Shown here: piece by piece, positions 1 through 7,185 of the stretch
How the letters are laid out: each line of letters begins with the position of its first letter
Position numbering within the stretch: position 1 is the stretch's first letter
Origin: Lachnospiraceae bacterium C7
GTDB taxonomy: Bacteria; Bacillota; Clostridia; Lachnospirales; Lachnospiraceae
NCBI GenBank assembly: GCA_900113385.1
Contig: FOPE01000011.1
Coordinates: forward strand, 1 to 64,000
Reading direction: 5' to 3'
DNA: 64,000 bases
Program-made: the position numbers and the translations under genes
Notes under the pieces: model-generated
Told to the model about the DNA's origin: nothing
Database searches by the model: none
What the model saw: only the letters and a program-made list of their open reading frames with translations

Positions 1-196
1 CGTTTGCACAGTCTTTACCAAGATAATACGTATTATGGATATAAGTTCTATTTTCCTTGATTTCATGTGCAACTGTGGAAGGATGTCTACCGATTAATTT
101 TGCTATCTTTTTAAGGGAATCTTTGTTGTGTATTCCAGTTTCAATCGCAAGTCGATCCGACAAATCCATTTGTCCTTTATTTCTGTAGTAGTTCAT
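1..196 (-). CDS. IS30-family transposase, N-terminal part (runs off window start)
   Basis: The reverse strand reads MNYYRNKGQMDLSDRLAIET and then a helix-turn-helix segment (KIAKLIGRHPSTVAHEIK), which is the N-terminal DNA-binding region of IS30-type transposases. About 65 residues are visible and the frame is open to the window edge, so the DDE catalytic domain lies outside. The ATG at 196-194 follows an AGGAG at about 202-207. That ribosome site sits in a small hairpin and is duplicated upstream (see the 47-bp repeat). The family call rests on the HTH alone, and whether the full gene is intact cannot be seen. Confidence 0.7.
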   Translation of the reverse strand, partial: MNYYRNKGQMDLSDRLAIETGIHNKDSLKKIAKLIGRHPSTVAHEIKENRTYIHNTYYLGKDCAN

Positions 197-287
197 ATCT
201 GCTCCTTTCCAGCAGATAGTAATCGATATCTTTACTATATCATATCTGCTCCTTTCCAGCAGATAGTAATCGATATCTTTACTATAT
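194..287. repeat. Perfect 47-bp tandem duplication covering the transposase start region
   Basis: Positions 194-240 and 241-287 are identical. Each unit carries the start codon, ribosome site and upstream AT-rich DNA of the transposase gene. Inside each unit, ATCTGCT and AGCAGAT (197-203/211-217 and 244-250/258-264) form a 7-bp stem around a 7-nt loop that holds part of the Shine-Dalgarno sequence. Translation from the upstream copy would stop at once (ATG ATA TAG). From 288 to 456 I see only AT-rich DNA. Confidence 0.9.
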
Positions 288-456
288 CATCTCTGCTAGA
301 AGAAGCCGTTGCAAAAGTAAACTAGACTTTTTTAGCCATTTTCAGTTGTCAAAGTACAGGTTTAATTTTTCATTCTAGGCACTTTTGAAGAAGTATTTAC
401 ACAAACTTCTTTACACAATCTATAAATATTAGAAATAATATTAAAAATAATATTAG

Positions 457-485
457 AAAAGACATGACTCTTAGTCATGTCTTTT
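457..485. terminator. Intrinsic terminator
   Basis: A perfect 13-bp stem (AAAAGACATGACT / AGTCATGTCTTTT) has a 3-nt loop. It lies 155 bp downstream of the minus-strand NlpC/P60 gene and could work in both directions. Confidence 0.75.
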
Positions 486-639
486 CATATCTAGGTATTG
501 CATTTATATTCATTCGGTCGTCCACGTTCAAATATTTTAATGAAGGAGAGTACTTTCTTCACTTGATTATTCTGCAATTATAATCTATATTCGATTGTGT
601 ATGTCCTCTATATGATAGGGGAAAGTATGCATCTCTGCA

Positions 640-1761
640 CTAAAGGACACGACGTACCGCAATGATCGGTTTGTAATTAACTGAACAATATGTAATGCCT
701 TTTTTTGAATTTAAGGCACTAAGTAATCGTCCATTACCAGCGTATATTCCAACATGTCCGCTATAGCAAACAATGTCACCTGGTTGCATATCAGATTTGC
801 TAATTGATCTACCTACTCCACGCATTGCAGCTGAGCTATGTGGTAAACTTACGCCATATTTTCTAAATACTGACATAACAAATCCTGAACAGTCTGCTCC
901 GTTTGTAAGACTTGTACCGCCCCAAACGTATCTGTTTCCAACAAACTGAGAAGCGTAACTAAGTGCTGCCTGATTGCCATGTGTTCTAGCATATTCTGCA
1001 GCGGCTGCTTCTTCAGCTGCCTTTTTTTCTGCTTCAGCTCTTGCAGCTTCAGCTTCGACTCTAGCTTTTTCTTCTTCTAAAGTCTCTCCATATGTATATT
1101 CTTTAGCAACTTCAACATATTGGCTTGAAACATATCCTTCACCTGATGATGTATTAATTTTAACCCATCCATCTGTCTGATCATCAGTTACTACATATTC
1201 CTCATCGATTGCAAGTAATGTAATAACTTTTGCTTCTTCTGAAGGTGTTTCACGAAGCTTTAATGTATCTGTAACTACTTTTGCCGTTTTCTTTGATGCT
1301 TTTTCTACAAGCTCTTTGTCTTTGCTAATAGCCTCAGCTTTAACAAAACCTTTTAAATTTCTAGATGTAATGTTGTACCATCCATCTTTTTCACTTTCTA
1401 TTGTAACTACATTATTGTTATATAACTTTCCTAATTCCTGTCCTTTTTCATCTGCTGTTGCTCTTACTACAACATTTTGTTCTGTTGTTTGCACAACTGC
1501 CATATTCTTGGCTAACTTGTCATTAGCACTTGGAGTCTCGTTATCAGATTTGTTGTTTCCAGTCTTGTCTTTGTTGTTTTCATCTAATACTGATGAGACT
1601 GCAAGTGAAACGCCTGCAATTGGTAAATTCTCACTTCTTGTAACTTGGCTGCTAACCTTACTCTCTGATGATTTAGCCGCCTTAGTTGTTGTTGAAGAGA
1701 AACCAAATACTAATGTCGCAGCAATAATGCAAGTCGCTACTCTTGTAACTTTTCTGTACAT
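640..1761 (-). CDS. Secreted NlpC/P60 peptidoglycan endopeptidase with two SH3 domains
   Basis: A 373-residue cell-wall hydrolase expected to cut stem-peptide bonds outside the cell. An N-terminal signal peptide (residues 1-28, hydrophobic CIIAATLVFGF) is followed by a Ser/Asn-rich stretch, SH3-like domains at about 87-146 and 158-218, a Glu/Ala/Arg-rich helix (226-258) and a C-terminal NlpC/P60 domain (263-373). The catalytic Cys lies in NGADCSGFV (C291) and the His in YSGHVGIY (H336). At the usual third His position (GNG..IHA) I read Ser348, which is unusual for the family. I chose the ATG at 1761, with GGAGGA at 1766-1771, over a longer reading that starts 24 codons upstream and would precede the signal peptide. 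The gene is monocistronic with its own strong promoter. Confidence 0.9.
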   Translation of the reverse strand: MYRKVTRVATCIIAATLVFGFSSTTTKAAKSSESKVSSQVTRSENLPIAGVSLAVSSVLDENNKDKTGNNKSDNETPSANDKLAKNMAVVQTTEQNVVVRATADEKGQELGKLYNNNVVTIESEKDGWYNITSRNLKGFVKAEAISKDKELVEKASKKTAKVVTDTLKLRETPSEEAKVITLLAIDEEYVVTDDQTDGWVKINTSSGEGYVSSQYVEVAKEYTYGETLEEEKARVEAEAARAEAEKKAAEEAAAAEYARTHGNQAALSYASQFVGNRYVWGGTSLTNGADCSGFVMSVFRKYGVSLPHSSAAMRGVGRSISKSDMQPGDIVCYSGHVGIYAGNGRLLSALNSKKGITYCSVNYKPIIAVRRVL

Positions 1762-1792
1762 GATGTCCTCCAATTTTTCATTTTTCGCAAAT

Positions 1793-1809
1793 GTTACAAA
1801 GTTGTTACA
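1793..1809 (-). promoter_or_regulatory. Candidate WalR (YycF) box in the NlpC/P60 5' region
   Basis: The minus strand reads TGTAAC-AACTT-TGTAAC, an exact fit to the WalR direct repeat TGTWAH-N5-TGTWAH. A third TGTAAC lies 3 bp upstream (1813-1818). WalR controls wall hydrolases in Firmicutes, so the target fits. The box lies at or just downstream of the predicted transcription start, a position more typical of repression. Binding is inferred. Confidence 0.5.
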
Positions 1810-1823
1810 TTTGTTACAAAAGT

Positions 1824-1852
1824 ATAGTATCACAAGGATATGGCGGTGTCAA
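1824..1852 (-). promoter_or_regulatory. Sigma-A promoter of the NlpC/P60 gene
   Basis: TTGACA (1852-1847), a 17-bp spacer and TACTAT (1829-1824) on the minus strand, about 65 bp upstream of the chosen start codon. The rest of 1853-2173 holds no gene. It contains AT-rich DNA and an 8-bp inverted repeat TGGGGGTG/CACCCCCA (1903-1910 and 1955-1962). Confidence 0.7.
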
Positions 1853-2173
1853 CCAATTATTCCTAAAAAAATGTGGGTATTTTGTGTTTTTCTATTTTTT
1901 CTTGGGGGTGTTTTTTCTTTTTTCCTTATTCTCTCACATTTATCCCCCTTTAATCACCCCCACAAAATAATTTTACAAAATTTAATTGTAACTTTTTTGT
2001 AATATTTTTCTACTGCTAAATTATATTTTTTTTCACAGCTTTTCTCCCTTAAATTAACCAGATTTTTTCTGAATATTCATCAGCTTTTCTGTTATTTTTT
2101 CATCTTTAACTTTATTTTATCTAAACTAATCTGTTTTTTTAAACAAATACAACAATAGTTTTTTCTCAACTTA

Positions 2174-2202
2174 TTGAAATACTACGTAATCTATGATATA
2201 TT
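2174..2202 (+). promoter_or_regulatory. Promoter of the DUF2752-DUF4234 genes, possibly giving a leaderless mRNA
   Basis: TTGAAA (2174-2179), a 17-bp spacer and TATATT (2197-2202). A start about 7 nt downstream would put the transcript's first base only about 3 nt before the ATG at 2212, which has no Shine-Dalgarno sequence. Confidence 0.5.
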
Positions 2203-2211
2203 TATTTTCAT

Positions 2212-2622
2212 ATGAAAAAGAAACTTTATACTTTATTTATTTATTCATTGGGCGTTTGTTTTATTGGACTTATTTTACACATTACCAATATTGGTTGCCC
2301 AATAAAATTTGTTACAGGATGTTCATGTCCTGGATGTGGAATGACTAGAGCGTGGCTTAATGTATTACATTTTAATTTCAGCACAGCTTTTTATTACCAT
2401 CCTCTATTTTGGGTACTTCCACTTTTAATACCTATCATGCTTTTTCAAGATAGAATAAATCCCAAAATTTACAAATTTATTTTATTTTTAGTTTTATTGC
2501 TTTTTATAGTAGTTTATTTTTATCGTCTTTTTGACCCTAATAATACTATTGTAGAAATAAATTTTTCAAAGGGGTGTATATATCACCTTATATTTTTTAT
2601 AGGAGGACTTTTTTATGATTAA
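2212..2622 (+). CDS. DUF2752 membrane protein
   Basis: A 136-residue integral membrane protein of the DUF2752 family. The family signature is present near residues 29-46: a Cys-rich loop ending CPGCGMTRAWL. Membrane segments lie at about 6-25, 60-80, 87-107 and 118-136. The function of DUF2752 is not established, and the conserved cysteines suggest metal binding or disulfide chemistry. The last 8 nt overlap the next gene, whose AGGAGG lies inside this reading frame, so translation is probably coupled. The start has no ribosome site and may be leaderless. Confidence 0.8.
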   Translation: MKKKLYTLFIYSLGVCFIGLILHITNIGCPIKFVTGCSCPGCGMTRAWLNVLHFNFSTAFYYHPLFWVLPLLIPIMLFQDRINPKIYKFILFLVLLLFIVVYFYRLFDPNNTIVEINFSKGCIYHLIFFIGGLFYD

Positions 2623-3034
2623 TCAAAACAGATCTTTTATCAAGTTTTTGTTACTTTCTATAATCACATTCGGACTTTATGGATTGTATTTCATGACTAC
2701 ATTAACTTCAGATGTAAATACAGTATGTGAAGGTGATAACGAAAGTACAACTAACTTTTTTATCATGATCTTACTAGGTTGTATTACTTGTGGCCTTTAC
2801 CCATTTTGGTGGTATTACAAATTAGGTAACAGACTTAATAAAGCTGGTCACATTTTTGGTGTTGATATTCCAGATAGTGGTACTACTTTCATTTTTTATG
2901 CAATATTATCGCCATTTACTTTTGGTTTAATCTCATTACTATTATTCTACAGAATGATAGATGATGTAAACAAACTTTCAGCCGCTTACAATGCTCGTAA
3001 TTATGGAGCTACATTCAATAACAATCAATACTAA
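2615..3034 (+). CDS. DUF4234 membrane protein
   Basis: A 139-residue DUF4234 protein. It opens with a short polar segment (NQNRSFIKF), then a hydrophobic hairpin containing FGLYGLYFM. It repeats a motif of the type ITCGLYPFWWYYK near residues 60-75 and ends with a third hydrophobic region and a polar tail (DDVNKLSAAYN). The function of DUF4234 is unknown. AGGAGG lies at 2601-2606. It is a paralogue of the next gene, and the two probably form a homologous membrane pair co-expressed with DUF2752. Confidence 0.8.
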   Translation: MINQNRSFIKFLLLSIITFGLYGLYFMTTLTSDVNTVCEGDNESTTNFFIMILLGCITCGLYPFWWYYKLGNRLNKAGHIFGVDIPDSGTTFIFYAILSPFTFGLISLLLFYRMIDDVNKLSAAYNARNYGATFNNNQY

Positions 3035-3058
3035 TTTTTGTTTATCAGGAGGATTATT

Positions 3059-3676
3059 ATGATTCAACAGGAAAGATCATTTATCAAATATTTACTTTTA
3101 TCTCTTATTACATGTGGTATCTATTCACTGTTTTTCTATTATGATCTTATTCGTGATATAAATACTGCTTGTGCAGGTGACAATGAGCACACACCTGGAT
3201 TATTAGAATTTATTCTTTTATCTATTGTTACTTGTGGTATTTACGGTATCTACTGGAGATATAAAGTTGCATGCAGAATTTACAAAAATAGCATTCGTTA
3301 CGGTGTATTAACTAACGATTCACCTTCTGCAGTTCTTGTTTTATGTATTTTAGGACCTTTCGTTGGTAACATCACTACTTTAGTAGCTGAATACATCATT
3401 ATCAGTAACTTTAATAACCTTGCTGCTGCTTACAACCAAACAGTTATGGGTGGTGGTTACAATAACGGTTATAACAACGGCTTTAATAACGGCTATAACA
3501 ACAATAACTTCAACAATGGTTATAACAATGGTAACTTTAATAACGGTTATGATAACAATGGTTACAACAATGGTAACTTTAATAACGGTTATGACAACAA
3601 TAACTTTAATAATAGTTATGATAACAACTCAACTAACAACAATAACCAGTTCAACGACGATGATTTCAACAAATAA
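3059..3676 (+). CDS. DUF4234 membrane protein with long Asn/Gly/Tyr-rich C-terminal tail
   Basis: A 205-residue protein. Residues 1-120 are a DUF4234 domain closely resembling the upstream protein (QERSFIKYLLLS, CGIYGIYWRYK, NNLAAAYN). From about 133 to the end is a low-complexity tail built from repeats such as YNNG, FNNG, YDNN and NNNF, ending in an acidic NDDDFNK. The tail is almost free of hydrophobic residues other than Tyr and Phe, so it should be disordered and prion-like. The ATG at 3059 follows AGGAGG at 3047-3052. An in-frame ATG at 3038 lacks a ribosome site. The tail repeats are imperfect at DNA level but could vary by slippage. No function is known. Confidence 0.8.
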   Translation: MIQQERSFIKYLLLSLITCGIYSLFFYYDLIRDINTACAGDNEHTPGLLEFILLSIVTCGIYGIYWRYKVACRIYKNSIRYGVLTNDSPSAVLVLCILGPFVGNITTLVAEYIIISNFNNLAAAYNQTVMGGGYNNGYNNGFNNGYNNNNFNNGYNNGNFNNGYDNNGYNNGNFNNGYDNNNFNNSYDNNSTNNNNQFNDDDFNK

Positions 3677-3747
3677 TTGTATAAAATAAAACCTTATCCA
3701 CTTTGATTTCAACACTTAGCGGATAACCTTTAATTTGCTGAATTTAA

Positions 3748-3787
3748 AAAAGGCAAGTAAGATGATTTTTCATTTTACTTGCCTTTT
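3748..3787 (+). terminator. Intrinsic terminator after the DUF4234 genes
   Basis: AAAAGGCAAGTAA pairs with TTACTTGCCTTTT (3748-3760/3775-3787), with four more inner pairs and a 6-nt loop. It also serves the convergent adenine deaminase end. Confidence 0.8.
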
Positions 3788-3889
3788 ATTGACTATTTTC
3801 CAATTGGATTATCTTCATTGTAAAAATCCATTGTAAATTCCAAAACTATGTAGTTGTAAAATCTTTGTATAATTTAGGTGAAATTTTTT

Positions 3890-5695
3890 CTAAACTTCAC
3901 ACAAAGCAACTGCTTCTACTTCAACTGAAATGAACTCTAAATTTGTTACATCAAAAAGTCCTTTATCTGTAAGTTTAACCTCTGGTATTACTGGAAGAGC
4001 CATAAATGCTAATGACATAATGCCATCTACACCTTCTTTTACTCCAACTTCCTTTTTAATAATTTTATACATATTTTCTAGTTTTTCCATAAGAACTTCA
4101 CCGCTTTCATCACTCATTAAACCTGCAATCTTAAGTGGTAACGCATTGTAAATCTTCTTATTCTTAGTTACTACAACTCCACCTTGCTGTTTTATAAGTT
4201 CATTTATGGCAAATTCTATTTCTTCATTACTAGTTCCCACTGCAATAATATTATGGGAATCATGAGCTATTGTTGATGCAATGGCTCCATGTTTTATTCC
4301 AAATCCTCGAAGATATCCTACACCTACATCTCCTCTTCCATGATGACGCTCTGCTACCACAAGTTTGGCTACATCTTCTTTTTCATCAAAAACGAAATCT
4401 CCTTTTTCATTGATTTCTACTACTGCTTCTCCTTTAGAAGTAACTATACTTCCTGGTGTAAGGTCTATAACATTTACTTTTACTAATCCTCGTTCTTTTT
4501 CAATTCTAAGTCTATCTATAGAAAAGTCTTTTACATGTACACTTCCTGAAACTGCACTTGAATCAATTCTTTGAACATGACATAAGTATTCTCCATTGTG
4601 TGCAACATGTTTTCCCTCTATAAATACATCTTTCATTTTAAAATCATTTAAATCTTCTACTAAGCAAATATCCGCTCTTTTACCTATTGCAATTGCTCCT
4701 CTGTCCGTTAAACCATAACACTCTGCTGCATTAATGGTTGCCATTTGAATTGCTATAATTGGATCTATTTTTTCTTCTACACAAATTCTAAGATGCTCGT
4801 CTAAATCTCCATTTTTAAGTATGCTAACAGGTTGTCTATCATCTGAACAAAGCAAACATCTTCTAGAATTGCCTTCATTTACTCCTTTTAAAAGTGCTCG
4901 TAAATTTTTGCATGCTGAACCTTGTCTAAGTAGCACATACATTCCTTTTCTTAGACGTTCTTGCATTTCTTCAACAGTTTGACATTCATGATCTGTCATT
5001 ATTCCTGATGCAATATATGCACTTAATTCCTTACCGGTTATTCCTGGAGAATGTCCATCCACTGGAGCATTTCTTTCATTAGAATACAAGACTTTCTTTA
5101 AAGCATCTTCATCACACCCTATGATTCCAGGTGCATTCATAAATTCTCCTAGACCTAAAACTCTATCATCTTCTAGAATTTCTTTTACGTCCTCAGAGTC
5201 TAAAACCGCTCCACTATTTTCAAATGGTGTAGCTGGTACGCAGGATGGCACCATATACTTAATATCAAGAGGCGCTACTTCACCTGCATCAAGCATATAT
5301 TTCATTCCTGCTTTTCCGCATACATTTACGATTTCATGTGGATCTGCAATTATTGTTGTTGTACCATGTGGAACAATAAGTCTAGATATCTCTTCTGGTG
5401 TAACAAAAGATGACTCAATATGAATATGACCTTCTATAAGCCCTGGAATCGCATAGTTGCCTTTGGCATCTACTACTTTTTTAGCTAATTTTACAGAGTT
5501 GTCTTCTTCATTAGCAGGGCTGTTTTCTAAGCTAATCTCCTCAATGTCTACTATTACGTTGTCTGTTACGTAAATATCTGCTCCATAGATTTCTCTAGTT
5601 AATACATTTACTAACTTACAATTTCTAATAAGTAAATCTGCTTTCTCTCTTCCGCTTGCTACTGCAATTCTCTGTTTTAAATTCTCAATTTTCAT
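3890..5695 (-). CDS. ade: Adenine deaminase
   Basis: A 601-residue enzyme that deaminates adenine to hypoxanthine and ammonia for purine salvage. It has the amidohydrolase layout of bacterial Ade: metal-binding GLIEGHIHIESS (about residues 84-95), ADPHEIVNVCG, GEFMNAPG, VDGHSPG, DHE and SDDRQP, then the C-terminal Ade domain (HHGRGDVGVGYLRGFG, AHDSHN). Length is within the usual 570-600 range and no key residue is missing. It is monocistronic. No purine riboswitch was recognised in its leader. Confidence 0.95.
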   Translation of the reverse strand: MKIENLKQRIAVASGREKADLLIRNCKLVNVLTREIYGADIYVTDNVIVDIEEISLENSPANEEDNSVKLAKKVVDAKGNYAIPGLIEGHIHIESSFVTPEEISRLIVPHGTTTIIADPHEIVNVCGKAGMKYMLDAGEVAPLDIKYMVPSCVPATPFENSGAVLDSEDVKEILEDDRVLGLGEFMNAPGIIGCDEDALKKVLYSNERNAPVDGHSPGITGKELSAYIASGIMTDHECQTVEEMQERLRKGMYVLLRQGSACKNLRALLKGVNEGNSRRCLLCSDDRQPVSILKNGDLDEHLRICVEEKIDPIIAIQMATINAAECYGLTDRGAIAIGKRADICLVEDLNDFKMKDVFIEGKHVAHNGEYLCHVQRIDSSAVSGSVHVKDFSIDRLRIEKERGLVKVNVIDLTPGSIVTSKGEAVVEINEKGDFVFDEKEDVAKLVVAERHHGRGDVGVGYLRGFGIKHGAIASTIAHDSHNIIAVGTSNEEIEFAINELIKQQGGVVVTKNKKIYNALPLKIAGLMSDESGEVLMEKLENMYKIIKKEVGVKEGVDGIMSLAFMALPVIPEVKLTDKGLFDVTNLEFISVEVEAVALCEV

Positions 5696-5914
5696 TATTC
5701 TCTTCCTTGCCTATTATCATAATATTTCCAATCCATAGCGCAACTATTTAAGTAAATTATTTTACATTAGTTTTGCTTATGTAGTGTATCACGTTTTCTT
5801 ATATTGCTATATATTATGCATGAAAACATATTATTATGCAAGGACTTTTTTCAGATTTTTTTATTTTTTTATAATAATTTTTATTTTTTTTCAAGATTAT
5901 TTTTCTATAAATCA

Positions 5915-5960
5915 AAAAATCCTGTAAACCGGCTAAATTACCAGTTTACAGGACTTTTTT
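5915..5960. terminator. Bidirectional terminator downstream of nadA
   Basis: TCCTGTAAAC pairs with GTTTACAGGA (5920-5929/5944-5953), flanked by A and T runs on both sides, so it gives a U tract on either strand. The rest of 5696-6056 is AT-rich with no gene visible. Confidence 0.8.
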
Positions 5961-6056
5961 GTGTAGATGACTCGCATACGCGACTCAGACTCTATTTTAA
6001 CATAACATGAACATAATTCAAAGATTTTTTTGGTATTTTAGCCATTTTTTAGGCTT

Positions 6057-6974
6057 TTAACCCCCTAATTCTATCATCTTATCTATACAACGTTGCGCAC
6101 CTTCTCTTGTGGCATCGTCAATTTCAATTTCTGCTCCGCCTTGACCCATCATTGTATTGTAAACATCCATAAGTGTAGTTGCTCTCATGTTTGGACATAC
6201 ACATTCCTTAGACAATGGATAAAACTTCTTATCTGGATGATCAAACTGCAAATGCTGTACTATACTATTTTCTGTACCTATAACAAATTCCTTTTCATCA
6301 CTATTCTCTACATAGTTCATAATTCCTGTAGTACTTCCCGCATAATCTGCTAAGGCTGTCACCTCTTTTTTACATTCTGGGTGAACTAAAATCTTAACAT
6401 TTGGATGTTTTTCTTTTGCTACTTCAACATCATTTGTTGTTATACGTAAATGAGTTGGACATCCTCCATGGAAAAACATAAATTTTTTCTCTGGAATCTG
6501 TTTTTCTACCCAACTTCCTAAATTGCAATCGGGGATAAATAATATTTTATCATTCTTAATGTTTTTAATAATTTTTACAGCTGAAGATGAAGTTACACAT
6601 ACATCTACTGCAGTTTTCAAATCTGAAGTGGTGTTAATATATGCCACAATTGTGTAATCTGGATACTGCTCACGAAGTGCCTCCACTTGAATTCTATCCA
6701 TTTGCTCTGCCATTGGACAATAGGCATTTTCATTAGCTATGAAAACTCTCTTTTCTGGTGAAAGTACTTTAACTGTTTCCGCCATAAATCTAACACCACA
6801 CATTATTATGTTTTTCTGTGGCGCATTTTTAGCCTTTACACTTAAGCCATATGAATCTCCAGTGAAATCAGCAACTTCTAAAATGTCCTGACTTTGATAT
6901 GCATGGACTAAAAGACAAATATCTTTTTCTTTTTTTAACTGAATTATTTTATCTTGTAATTCTCGTGTAGTCAT
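6057..6974 (-). CDS. nadA: Quinolinate synthase NadA
   Basis: A 305-residue [4Fe-4S] enzyme that condenses iminoaspartate with dihydroxyacetone phosphate to quinolinate, the second step of NAD synthesis. The three cluster ligands are visible as C86 (NAYCPMA), C172 (GGCPTH) and the CVCPNM cysteines near 258-260. Length matches the short NadA class. I chose the ATG at 6974, preceded by AGGAG at 6983-6987; a longer reading from 7037 would run into the operator. It is divergent from nadB-nadC-niaR and probably shares the operator. Confidence 0.95.
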   Translation of the reverse strand: MTTRELQDKIIQLKKEKDICLLVHAYQSQDILEVADFTGDSYGLSVKAKNAPQKNIIMCGVRFMAETVKVLSPEKRVFIANENAYCPMAEQMDRIQVEALREQYPDYTIVAYINTTSDLKTAVDVCVTSSSAVKIIKNIKNDKILFIPDCNLGSWVEKQIPEKKFMFFHGGCPTHLRITTNDVEVAKEKHPNVKILVHPECKKEVTALADYAGSTTGIMNYVENSDEKEFVIGTENSIVQHLQFDHPDKKFYPLSKECVCPNMRATTLMDVYNTMMGQGGAEIEIDDATREGAQRCIDKMIELGG

Positions 6975-7031
6975 GAATTTTTCTCCTATTTTTAAATGAT
7001 TAGTTACCATTATAGAAAAATGAGTTGTCAC

Positions 7032-7075
7032 TGTCAAGACAAATGTAAAGTTTTATATTTACAACTGTCTTGTCA
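7032..7075. promoter_or_regulatory. Candidate NiaR operator between nadA and nadB
   Basis: TGTCAAGACAAATGTAAA (7032-7049) and TTTACAACTGTCTTGTCA (7058-7075) form an imperfect palindrome matching at 15 of 18 positions. Each arm carries a smaller TGTC-NN-GACA-like dyad. It sits between the divergent nadA and nadB, and the same operon ends with niaR, the nicotinate-responsive repressor. Assignment to NiaR is inferred from position and symmetry. Confidence 0.6.
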
Positions 7076-7185
7076 GTAAAGAAAAAATGTGATACACTTT
7101 TAGTCAAATAAAATTTATGCCTATGCCGTAATAGCTTTTTTACAACAAGCGACATTAAATTGGCAAAGAAAGAAGATTATTTAAA

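Noticed and set aside
1316-2002. 228-codon plus-strand ORF opposite the NlpC/P60 gene
   Set aside because: It is the antisense shadow of a well-supported gene and continues into its promoter.
3420-3689. Thr-rich ORF in the +1 frame of the DUF4234 tail
   Set aside because: It is a shadow of the Asn/Gly repeat read in another frame.
5696-5800. Purine riboswitch before adenine deaminase
   Set aside because: No paired-loop consensus of the purine aptamer could be found in the leader.
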